Assembly (NCBI GenBank): GCA_003220985.1
Contig: QHTY01000170.1
Coordinates: forward strand, 1 to 23,256
Direction of reading: 5' to 3'
Length of the DNA stretch: 23,256 nucleotides
DNA from: Gemmatimonadota bacterium
Lineage (GTDB): Bacteria; Gemmatimonadota; Gemmatimonadetes; Gemmatimonadales; GWC2-71-9
This document shows positions 7,942 to 14,718 of the stretch, piece by piece. The position numbers and the translations under genes were made by a program. Position 1 is the first letter of the stretch. Each line of letters opens with the position of its first letter. The notes under the pieces were generated by a model, which was not told the origin of the DNA, made no database searches, and worked only from the letters and a program-made list of their open reading frames with translations.

Positions 7942-8776
7942 CGACGACGGGCTCCAGGCGGTCCTTCTCCTCCTCAAACAGGCGCTGCGCTTCATCGAGC
8001 GCGTGGATCACATTCGGCTCCTCGGGATCCAGAAATTTGCTGCTGGCAGCGACCCGTCCCGTCAGCTTTCGCACCGCGACCAGTGCGCGGGTGATTTCGC
8101 AGCGACCGACGTCCCGGTCGGTGTGGCCGGCGATGAGCAGCTCCTCGTACAACGGGAGGGCGGCGGGATCACCGAGGACGTACAGCGACTCCAGAATCTT
8201 CGGCGCGAGAAAGCGACGCAGCATCTCGTCGCCGCGGATCCGCTGGAAGAGCGCGATTACGTCGGGAGCCTGGCCGGGATAGTAGCGCGCGGCTTCAACG
8301 GCGGCCGCGACGAATGCATGATGGGCTCCCGGCGTCTGCAAGTATTTCGCGAACAGCGGCCACGCCTCTCGCGGGTGGCGCTCGGCGAGCGCGAGAAACG
8401 CGAAATAACGGCGGCCGAGCGGGGCCTGCGTGTCGGCGATGACCGTGCGGAGCCCGGCCACGCCCCACCGCGCGCCAACCAGTGCGGCGGCGGCCGCGTG
8501 TTGCCACCGCTCGAGCTCCGGCACGCGGAAGGTCACGATGTGCGGATCGAGAAACGCCCTGCAACGCTCCAGCACCGCGAGCAACCGGCGATCGACTTCG
8601 GCCAGCGCGGGCTCGAGCGCCTCCGTGTTCGCGCGGCGCGCGAGCGCGAGCGCCTCCCATCCCACCTGACCGAGATTCTGCTCGCTCCAGATCGCTTCCA
8701 ATTCCGCGGCGCCCGAGGCCGCCAGCAGGCGCTCGAGTCCTGCGGCGAACCCACAGAGCCGGCGAATCGGATCCAT
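7934..8776 (-). CDS. Helical (HEAT-like) repeat protein, hypothetical
   Basis: 280 residues from ATG 8776 (MDPIRRLCGFAAGL). The frame is open further upstream, but there it is the shadow of the binding-protein gene. The sequence is almost entirely predicted helix, with repeating blocks such as AALVGARWGVAGLRTVI, RRYFAFLALAERHPREAW and LRRFLAPKILESLYVLGDPAALPLYEELL. These resemble HEAT/ARM-type repeats used for protein contacts. There is no signal peptide or catalytic motif. It diverges from the sensory pair at 8843, leaving 66 bases for both promoters. Function unknown. Confidence 0.7.
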   Translation of the reverse strand: MDPIRRLCGFAAGLERLLAASGAAELEAIWSEQNLGQVGWEALALARRANTEALEPALAEVDRRLLAVLERCRAFLDPHIVTFRVPELERWQHAAAAALVGARWGVAGLRTVIADTQAPLGRRYFAFLALAERHPREAWPLFAKYLQTPGAHHAFVAAAVEAARYYPGQAPDVIALFQRIRGDEMLRRFLAPKILESLYVLGDPAALPLYEELLIAGHTDRDVGRCEITRALVAVRKLTGRVAASSKFLDPEEPNVIHALDEAQRLFEEEKDRLEPVVVI

Positions 8777-8842
8777 GCACGTAATGTGGAAAGCGCGTGG
8801 ATATTGCGCTATCCCATTCGCAGCCTTAACCTTGCCTCGCTC

Positions 8843-9961
8843 ATGCGCAGGTGCCGGGCTCTCCTCACCGCGACTCTCCTGCTTACCGCCTGCTCTGGTG
8901 CCAGCAGCGGACCGATCGTTCTCGGATTGGCGGGTCCGTTTGCCCAGCCGCGTGGCGTCTCGATGCGGCGCGCCGCGGAGCTGGCGGTCAAGGAAATCAA
9001 CGCGCGCGGGGGGGTCCGCGGGCGGCCGCTGGCGCTGCGGATCATGGATGACAGCGGCCGCCCGGATCTGGCGATTCGCATCGCCCAGCAGCTGGTCGAC
9101 GATCCCGCGGTCGTCGCGGTGATCGGCCATCTCAACTCGAGCGCTTCCCTCGCGGCGGGACGGATCTACGGCGAGGCGCGTCGACCCGTCGTGATGATCT
9201 CGCCGTCGGCATCGAGCCCCGATTTGTCCGGCATCAATCCGTTTGTGTTCCGGGCCTGCCCCAGCGACGTGAGTCACGGCGCGCAGCTCGCGCGCTACGC
9301 CCGTCACATGCTGAACGCGCGGCGCGTCGGCGTGATGTACCTCGACGACGATTACGGGCGGGGTCTGCGACTCAGCTTCGTGGGTGAGTTCAAGCGGCTG
9401 GGGGGCGAGGTAATCGAAGAGGACCCGATGCTCTCCACCACGCCGAGCCTCGAGCCGTACGTCACGCGGCTGCAGCAGTCTGGTGGCGTCGATGCCCTCA
9501 TGCTCGCCACCGATCTCGGGGGTGCACAGCTCGCGCTGCGCGAGATGAGCCGCGCCGGGGTGCATTGGACGACACTCGGCGGCGACGCCCTCAGCGGAAT
9601 CGAGCAGAGCGGCCCACTAGCCGAGGGCGTTCGGATGTCGGTCGCGTACCTCGTGGACCAGGCCGGTGACCGGAACGCGCAGTTCGTGGCCGCCTATGCA
9701 CGGGCGTATCCAGGCGAGCGACCGGACCATCGGGGCGCCACGACCTACGACATCGTCCACCTGCTCGCGACCGTTCTCAGAGACGCCGGTCCCCAGCGCG
9801 GCGCCGTGCGCGACCGCGTGGCGCGGGTCGGTCGCGATCTGCCGCCATTCGAGGGCGTGACCGGTAGAATCGCGTTCGATGACCGCGGTGATGTCCCGAC
9901 CAAATCCGTCGTCATTGGAACGGTGCGCGAGGGGCGAGTGGTCACCGAGCCCGGCCAGTGA
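8843..9961 (+). CDS. Periplasmic-binding lipoprotein, branched-chain amino acid/amide type (Peripla_BP_6)
   Basis: 372 residues. The start MRRCRALLTATLLLTACSG carries a lipobox (LTAC, Cys17), so the protein is a lipoprotein. The mature part follows the LivJ/LivK pattern: GLAGPFAQPRGVSMRRAAELAVKEINARGGVRGRPL, a first lobe ending VVAVIGHLNSSASLAA, then SPSASSPDLSG, YLDDDYGRGL and GATTYDIVHLLATVL. This family binds amino acids, amides, urea or similar small molecules. No ABC permease or ATPase is nearby. Instead the stop overlaps the start of a chemoreceptor gene (GTGA at 9958-9961), so the protein probably presents a ligand to that receptor. A weak promoter (TTGCGC, 17 bases, TAACCT) ends just upstream of the ATG. 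Confidence 0.9.
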   Translation: MRRCRALLTATLLLTACSGASSGPIVLGLAGPFAQPRGVSMRRAAELAVKEINARGGVRGRPLALRIMDDSGRPDLAIRIAQQLVDDPAVVAVIGHLNSSASLAAGRIYGEARRPVVMISPSASSPDLSGINPFVFRACPSDVSHGAQLARYARHMLNARRVGVMYLDDDYGRGLRLSFVGEFKRLGGEVIEEDPMLSTTPSLEPYVTRLQQSGGVDALMLATDLGGAQLALREMSRAGVHWTTLGGDALSGIEQSGPLAEGVRMSVAYLVDQAGDRNAQFVAAYARAYPGERPDHRGATTYDIVHLLATVLRDAGPQRGAVRDRVARVGRDLPPFEGVTGRIAFDDRGDVPTKSVVIGTVREGRVVTEPGQ

Positions 9962-11628
9962 CGTCGCTCGACACGATCCGCTGGCGGATCATCCTGGGGC
10001 TTTCGGGCTTGCTGGCCGGGCTGGTGGTAGCCGCCATCGTGGGCGTGACGGCGCTGGGCACGCTGCGGCAGTCCCTGGCGCTGGAGATCGAACACCTCCG
10101 CGCGTCGAGCGAGATCGGCAACGGGCTGGTCATGGCCGTGTTCGACGAGATTCGCGCGGCGGAGCAGGCGCGTGCCGAGTTTCCTAGTGCCGCCGATACC
10201 GCCTTCAGTTACCAGAAGCGGCTCGACGCGCTTCCCGGACTGAGCGAGTCCGAACGCATCACCGTCAACCGTATCAAGCAGCTGCAGTCCGTGATCCACG
10301 TGGACTACTCCCTCGCGCACGCCGAGCTCGATGTGGGCCACACGCGTGACGCGCAGGCGCTGATGCTCGGCCTCCGCGCCCCGGCCGCGGAGCTGACTCG
10401 GCTCATGCGCGACCTGTCGGCACGGCAGTCCGACAAGGCGGCCGCCGCAGGCCAGCGACTGGCCGCGCTCGCGCGCCAGCGCCAGATCGTGCTCTGGCTT
10501 GTCCTGATCGCGACGGCAATCAGCGGCGCCCTCGCCGGCGTCTTTACTCTGCGGTGGGTGGAAGGTCCGCTGATCCGATTGGTCACGGCTGCGGAGCGGT
10601 TCGGGAGCGGTGATCTCCGCCCCGTCACCACGGGACGCATGCCACGCGAATTCCAGGTTCTCGCCGACGCCATGCGGGTCATGGGCGAGCGGTTGCGCGG
10701 CATCGTTGCCGAAGTCGTGACAGCGGCCGACCGGATCGCGGCCTCCGCGAGCGATCTCTCGGCGATCAGTGAAGAACTGGCGGCGTCATCGAGTCAGGTG
10801 TCGAGTGCCATGTTGGAGATTTCGAGCGGCGCGGAGAGCCAGCGCAACGAGCTGAACGCGACCCAGGCCGCACTGGAACAGCAACGCAAGGCGACGGCCG
10901 AGATGGCCGACGCGGCGTCGCGGGTTGCCCGGCTGGGCGAGGAAATCCGCACGGTCGCAGACCGTCATCGCAATGACATCACGGCGGCGGGGAACACGCT
11001 CCTCGATGTGCGCGAGGTCGTCCGCACCACCGGCACGGAAGTGACTCACCTGGCCGAGCAGAGCACCGCGATCGACGACTTTGTGGACCTGATCAAGCGC
11101 ATCTCGTCGCAGACCAACCTGCTGGCCCTGAACGCGGCGATCGAGGCGGCGCGTGCCGGTGAGCACGGGCGCGGATTCGCCGTCGTCGCCGAGGAGGTAC
11201 GGCAACTGGCGGACGAATCGTCGCGCGCCGCCGAGGACGTCGCGCGCACGACGCGCGTGATTCGGGAGCAGGTCGAGGAAGTCACCGCGACGATGGCGGT
11301 CGGCCAGGCGAAGGTGCGGGGGATTGCATCCGTCGCCGAGGGCGCTGCCCGCGGGCTCACCGAAATTGTCGGGGCGATCGAGCAGGTCGAACAGGCCGCC
11401 GCGCGCGTTACGCATGCGGCGCAGGAGAATCGCAGCGTCACCGAGCAGCTGGGCTCACAGGCGCAGCAAGTCGTCAGCCGGGCCGTCTCACATGCGTCGA
11501 GCGCCGAGCAGGTCACCGCGGCGACCGAGCAGCAGGGCGCATCGACCCAGGAAATGGCGGCGGCCGCCGGCGTGCTGCTCCAGGCGGCCGAGAAACTGCG
11601 CGGGTTGGTCCGCGGGTTTCGTATTTAG
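9958..11628 (+). CDS. Methyl-accepting chemotaxis protein
   Basis: 556 residues from GTG 9958, overlapping the binding-protein stop by 4 bases. Order: TM1 at about 10-33, a ~140-residue helical periplasmic domain, TM2 at about 176-198 (IVLWLVLIATAISGALAGVF), HAMP at about 199-252, then a long cytoplasmic coiled coil. The highly conserved hairpin tip (NLLALNAAIEAARAGEHGRG) begins near residue 388 and is where CheA and CheW bind. There is no C-terminal NWETF-like tether for CheR/CheB. The upstream lipoprotein is the likely ligand-binding partner. No che genes lie in the window, so it must join a remote signalling system; it could also steer a non-flagellar output. Confidence 0.96.
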   Translation: MTSLDTIRWRIILGLSGLLAGLVVAAIVGVTALGTLRQSLALEIEHLRASSEIGNGLVMAVFDEIRAAEQARAEFPSAADTAFSYQKRLDALPGLSESERITVNRIKQLQSVIHVDYSLAHAELDVGHTRDAQALMLGLRAPAAELTRLMRDLSARQSDKAAAAGQRLAALARQRQIVLWLVLIATAISGALAGVFTLRWVEGPLIRLVTAAERFGSGDLRPVTTGRMPREFQVLADAMRVMGERLRGIVAEVVTAADRIAASASDLSAISEELAASSSQVSSAMLEISSGAESQRNELNATQAALEQQRKATAEMADAASRVARLGEEIRTVADRHRNDITAAGNTLLDVREVVRTTGTEVTHLAEQSTAIDDFVDLIKRISSQTNLLALNAAIEAARAGEHGRGFAVVAEEVRQLADESSRAAEDVARTTRVIREQVEEVTATMAVGQAKVRGIASVAEGAARGLTEIVGAIEQVEQAAARVTHAAQENRSVTEQLGSQAQQVVSRAVSHASSAEQVTAATEQQGASTQEMAAAAGVLLQAAEKLRGLVRGFRI

Positions 11629-11891
11629 CGGACGGCGACCGGCTTCTTCTTGCGCAGCCCTTCCTGCACTTCCGCGAGGACGCGGTCCCCTTCGTCTGGC
11701 CCGATCAGCCCACGCCGCACTGCGTAGCGCACCAGCTCCTCCGCGTCCTCAGGCGTAAAGTCGGCCAGACCGGCGGCGCCGCGCATGGCCTTGATGAGCG
11801 CGTCCGCCACCGGACTGCGCAAGACGCTGGCGATGCCGGGAAGGGCTTCGAGCAACGACGAGATCTGTGAACCACCGAGCTCGGCTGGCAT
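11625..11891 (-). CDS. Small hypothetical protein, 88 aa
   Basis: A short soluble helical protein (MPAELGGSQISSLLEALPGI) with a C-terminal region resembling a small helical bundle (DFTPEDAEELVRYAVRRGLIGPDEGDRVLAEV) and a basic tail (KKKPVAVR). I recognise no family. Its stop overlaps the convergent chemoreceptor stop by 4 bases. A TTGACG box at 11944-11939 and TACCTT at 11920-11915 upstream could form its promoter, with a run of nine G in the spacer. Codon use matches its neighbours. Confidence 0.65.
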   Translation of the reverse strand: MPAELGGSQISSLLEALPGIASVLRSPVADALIKAMRGAAGLADFTPEDAEELVRYAVRRGLIGPDEGDRVLAEVQEGLRKKKPVAVR

Positions 11892-11914
11892 GACAGGGGG
11901 GTTAAGGTGGCGCC

Positions 11915-11944
11915 AAGGTACATTCCCCCCCCCGGAAGCGTCAA
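11915..11944 (-). promoter_or_regulatory. Possible promoter with a G9 tract in the spacer
   Basis: On the minus strand, TTGACG (11939-11944), an 18-base spacer containing nine consecutive G (C run at 11925-11933), and TACCTT (11915-11920). The -10 is weak. A change in homopolymer length would alter the spacer. Confidence 0.35.
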
Positions 11945-12012
11945 GAATTCCCCCGTTTCGACCCTGCGGCCGTGCCGGGGTAGTATAGATTTCCGATCAG
12001 AGGGGAGAGGCC

Positions 12013-12279
12013 GTGGGCAGACGGGGGATCAAGGAATACCGGGCGCCCGAGGCGCTTGCGCTCATCGCGGCAGACCGGGCGCATGAACCGCTCGTGTGCC
12101 CGTCTTGTGGGACCCGGACGATTCAGCGCTCACCTCGACGCCGAACGTCAAGGCTCGGCGAGCTGTTCATTCCGGAGCGGATAAGCCTGACGTGCGCGGC
12201 GTGCAGCCGGCACGCGTCCTATATCACGCGGGGCATGGAGCAACCGCGGGATGTCACGATGGATCCCAGGAGCTTATGA
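12013..12279 (+). CDS. Small zinc-ribbon protein
   Basis: 88 residues from GTG 12013, behind a strong purine-rich ribosome site (AGGGGAGAGG). Two CxxC knuckles (CPSC at 29-32, CAAC at 61-64) separated by a basic stretch (RSPRRRTSRLGE) form a zinc ribbon likely to bind nucleic acid or ribosomes. A possible promoter upstream has TAGTAT at 11981-11986. The TGA stop overlaps an ATG (ATGA at 12276-12279), and the IF-1 start lies 7 bases beyond. The two genes are almost certainly co-transcribed, which suggests a role near translation. Family not recognised. Confidence 0.7.
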   Translation: MGRRGIKEYRAPEALALIAADRAHEPLVCPSCGTRTIQRSPRRRTSRLGELFIPERISLTCAACSRHASYITRGMEQPRDVTMDPRSL

Positions 12280-12285
12280 GCGAGC

Positions 12286-12507
12286 ATGCACGTGGCTGGT
12301 GACGCCATACAGATGATGGGAACCGTCACCGAAGTCCTGCCGAACACGACGTTCCGCGTAAAACTCGAAAATGGACACGAAGTCTTGGCCTACGTGAGCG
12401 GCAAGATGCGGAAGAACTACATCCGCATTCTACAGGGCGACCGCGTTGCGGTTGATTTGTCGCCATACGATTTGACGCGCGGGCGGATCACGTATCGTTA
12501 CAAGTAA
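12286..12507 (+). CDS. infA: Translation initiation factor IF-1
   Basis: 73 residues, the normal length. From residue 12 it follows the family closely: GTVTEVLPNTTFRVKLENGHEVLAYVSGKMRKNYIRIL, then GDRVAVDLSPYDLTRGRITYRYK. IF-1 is an S1/OB-fold protein that occupies the ribosomal A site during initiation. ATG 12286 gives the expected N-terminal length. An ATG at 12276 in another frame, immediately after the AGGAG site, encodes only MSEHARGW and overlaps this start, so it may couple translation from the zinc-ribbon gene. The gene is not in a ribosomal-protein operon here, so it may be a second copy. Confidence 0.97.
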   Translation: MHVAGDAIQMMGTVTEVLPNTTFRVKLENGHEVLAYVSGKMRKNYIRILQGDRVAVDLSPYDLTRGRITYRYK

Positions 12508-12551
12508 CCCCTAAGCACTCGATCCTCAAAACCGCTCGGCCTCTCAGCGTC

Positions 12552-13310
12552 TCAGCTCGGGTGTCGAAAGAGCCTGTTCCAGCGAATCCGAAACGGGTGC
12601 GTCGCGATGCTCATGTAAATGAACAGTGGACGGCCACGGATGTGGGCGCGCGGCAGGAATCCCCAGAAACGGCTGTCGTAGGACTCGTCGCGGTTGTCCC
12701 CCATGACCCAATAGTGTTGGAGTGGTACGACGATCGGCCCCCAGTCGTGCGTGGTGGGGTGGTAGTGATCGGGATCCCGGCCAATGTATTGCGCCAGCTG
12801 TAGGGCTCTGATCTGGCCACGGTACTGCTGATCGTCCGGAGGGGTCAGCGCGGTGTGCAACGCATACGGCTCTTCCAGGCGCCGGCCATTGCGGATCACG
12901 GTGTCGTGAACCATCTGCAAGGTGTCACCGGGCATCCCGACCAGGCGTTTCACGATGTTGAGATCGGGGGTGGAGTCCTCGACCGATCGGAACACGATCA
13001 CCTCGTCGCGCCGCGGCGTCCCAAACGCCGGGAGCCGGCAGCAATGAATGCCGATGAGCGGAATCTCGAGCTCGCCGCCGAATACTGCCTTGTTGACGAA
13101 CAGGAAGTCCCCAATGAGGAGGGTGTTCTCCATGCTCGCCGAAGGAATGCGAAACGCTTCCACCAGGAACGACCGCAGCACGATCCAGATCAGCAGGGCC
13201 GTTCCGATCGCCTTGAGCCACGCAATTGCCTCTTCCTTCGCCGTCTTCGGCGGAGGTTTTGGAGGGTTGGTGGAGGTTTGTGGAGGTTGTGAAGACGGTG
13301 CTGGACTCAC
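12552..13310 (-). CDS. lepB: Signal peptidase I
   Basis: 252 residues. A Pro-rich cytoplasmic N-terminus precedes one membrane segment (IGTALLIWIVLRSFLV), then the catalytic domain facing the periplasm. Motifs: PSASMENTLLIGDFLFVNK with catalytic Ser59, RDEVIVF, VKRLVGMPGD with general base Lys121, and GDNRDESYDSRFWGFLP. All catalytic parts are present. It cleaves signal peptides from exported proteins. The GTG start overlaps the stop of the upstream TolB-like gene (GTGA at 13307-13310), so the two are translationally coupled. The 3' end converges with infA over a 44-base gap without a clear terminator. Confidence 0.97.
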   Translation of the reverse strand: MSPAPSSQPPQTSTNPPKPPPKTAKEEAIAWLKAIGTALLIWIVLRSFLVEAFRIPSASMENTLLIGDFLFVNKAVFGGELEIPLIGIHCCRLPAFGTPRRDEVIVFRSVEDSTPDLNIVKRLVGMPGDTLQMVHDTVIRNGRRLEEPYALHTALTPPDDQQYRGQIRALQLAQYIGRDPDHYHPTTHDWGPIVVPLQHYWVMGDNRDESYDSRFWGFLPRAHIRGRPLFIYMSIATHPFRIRWNRLFRHPS

Positions 13311-14317
13311 GGGTGCTCGACCCAGTCGGCGATGAAGATGTTCGTCTCTCCCTGAACCTTCCCGTGGCGATTCGAGGCCCAGACGAGCTGGCGCCCGTCA
13401 GGGGAGAACATCGGGAAGGCGTCGAACTCGGCGTTCGTCGTGATCTGCTCTAACCCCTCGCCGTCGGCGTTGACCAGATAGAGGTCGAAGTTGCGGGACC
13501 GCGGGTTCTTATAGTTCGACGCGAAGATGATGCGCCTGCCGTCGGGATGGAAATACGGCGCGAAGCTCGCGCCGCCGAGACTCGTAACCTGGCGCTGATT
13601 CGAGCCATCAGCATCCATCACCCAGATGTCCATGCGCACGGGTCGTACCAGGTTTTGCGCGATGAGGGCACGGTAATCCGATGAGTCGGCGGCGGTCTGG
13701 GGGTGATAGGCTCGGTAGCCGATCTGTTTTCCATCAGGCGAAAAGAACGGCCCGCCATCGTAGCCGAGCGTGTGCGTGAGCCGCTTCAGGTTCCCGCCGC
13801 GCACGTCCATCGTGTAGATGTCCAGGTCGCCATTGCGCAGCGACGTGAAGACGATCGTTTTGCCGTCCGGCGAGAGCGTACCCTCGGCGTCATAACCGGG
13901 GTTCGTGGTGATGCGGCTCGCTCCCTGGCCGTCGGCGGTTGCGACGTAGACGTCGTAGTTGTACAGCGCCCAGACATATCCTTTGGAATAGTCGGGACGT
14001 GGCGGGCACGCCGCACCGCCATGCTCGGTCGTGGAGTAGAAGATTCGGCGGTCGTCGTCGAAGAAATAGCCGCACGTCGTGCGGCCCTTGCCGCTCGAGA
14101 CGCGATGCAGCCCGGTCCCGTCGACGTTCATGACGAACTCCTGGTCGCATCCCGAGTCCGCTTCTTGGCGCTGAAAGATGATCTGGCGGCCCGAGCGCGA
14201 GAAATACGCCTCGGCGTTCTGCCCGCCGAAGGTGAGCTGCCGGATGTTGCGCAGGTGCGCCTCGCCCGAATCGGGTGAGACAGTCTGCAACATTATCGGT
14301 AGCAGGATGAGGATCAT
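13307..14317 (-). CDS. TolB-like beta-propeller protein (PD40 repeats)
   Basis: 336 residues. A short hydrophobic start (MILILLPIMLQTVS) is probably a signal peptide. At least six WD40-like (PD40) blades follow: SRSGRQIIFQ, FDDDRRIFYS, SPDGKTIVFTS, SPDGKQIGYRA, HPDGRRIIFAS and SPDGRQLVWAS. Several cysteines (in SGCDQEF, TTCGYF, ACPP) could form disulfides. TolB-type propellers act in the periplasm as binding scaffolds; no tol or pal genes are nearby, so a Tol-Pal role is not implied. It is first in a two-gene unit with signal peptidase I. Confidence 0.88.
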   Translation of the reverse strand: MILILLPIMLQTVSPDSGEAHLRNIRQLTFGGQNAEAYFSRSGRQIIFQRQEADSGCDQEFVMNVDGTGLHRVSSGKGRTTCGYFFDDDRRIFYSTTEHGGAACPPRPDYSKGYVWALYNYDVYVATADGQGASRITTNPGYDAEGTLSPDGKTIVFTSLRNGDLDIYTMDVRGGNLKRLTHTLGYDGGPFFSPDGKQIGYRAYHPQTAADSSDYRALIAQNLVRPVRMDIWVMDADGSNQRQVTSLGGASFAPYFHPDGRRIIFASNYKNPRSRNFDLYLVNADGEGLEQITTNAEFDAFPMFSPDGRQLVWASNRHGKVQGETNIFIADWVEHP

Positions 14318-14360
14318 CGGACTCGCAAGCTAGAGGCGAAGGGTAGGGTCTGCAATGCAT

Positions 14361-14378
14361 CCCACCCTTTGGGGTGGG
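14361..14378. promoter_or_regulatory. Hairpin in a divergent promoter region
   Basis: CCCACCC (14361-14367) and GGGTGGG (14372-14378) form a perfect 7-bp inverted repeat with a 4-base gap, in the 80-base gap between the TolB-like and transketolase-unit genes. A plus-strand -10-like TATTAG (14379-14384) adjoins it, so it could be an operator or a leader hairpin. Confidence 0.4.
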
Positions 14379-14397
14379 TATTAGATTTCTGACTCCA

Positions 14398-14718
14398 ATG
14401 AACGATCCCAAAGCGCCACGCCCATCGCGGCAGCCGTTGCTCGACGCGCTCGGCCAGATGTGTACCGACGGCAGACAAACGGCCGAGTATCTGTGGCAAG
14501 TCCCCAAGGACGCCGCAGCGCGGCAGCGGATCCTGGATCTGCTGACGCAAATCGGAACGGAAAGCGCGAAGCAGGGGCGGAGGGAGATGCCGAAGCTGGT
14601 CGAGGAATTGAAGATCGCCGCACAAGCGTCGCCCTCGCCGCAGCAAGTCGAGTTGCTGGTGGACGGATTCGATCGACTGACCAAGCTCTGGCAGGCAGCC
14701 AAGTCCGGATTGCTATGA
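14398..14718 (+). CDS. Small helical protein coupled to transketolase
   Basis: 106 residues from ATG 14398 (MNDPKAPRPSRQPLLDAL). The protein is predicted almost all helix (MCTDGRQTAEYLWQVPKDAA, RILDLLTQIGTESAKQG, VELLVDGFDRLTKLWQ). Its size and bundle-like pattern recall Hpt-type four-helix bundles, but I see no conserved phosphoacceptor His, so that is only a resemblance. The stop overlaps the transketolase start (ATGA at 14715-14718), giving tight translational coupling. Function unknown; a partner or regulator of transketolase is possible from position alone. Confidence 0.7.
   Translation: MNDPKAPRPSRQPLLDALGQMCTDGRQTAEYLWQVPKDAAARQRILDLLTQIGTESAKQGRREMPKLVEELKIAAQASPSPQQVELLVDGFDRLTKLWQAAKSGLL

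Noticed and set aside
7934..9565. A very long minus-strand frame of 543 codons
   Set aside because: Only 7934-8776 is coding; the upstream part is the antisense of the LivK-like gene, common in GC-rich DNA.
7868..9961. A long plus-strand frame reading through the hydrolase end into the binding-protein gene
   Set aside because: Before 8843 it is the shadow of the helical-repeat gene; the lipobox signal peptide fixes the start at 8843.
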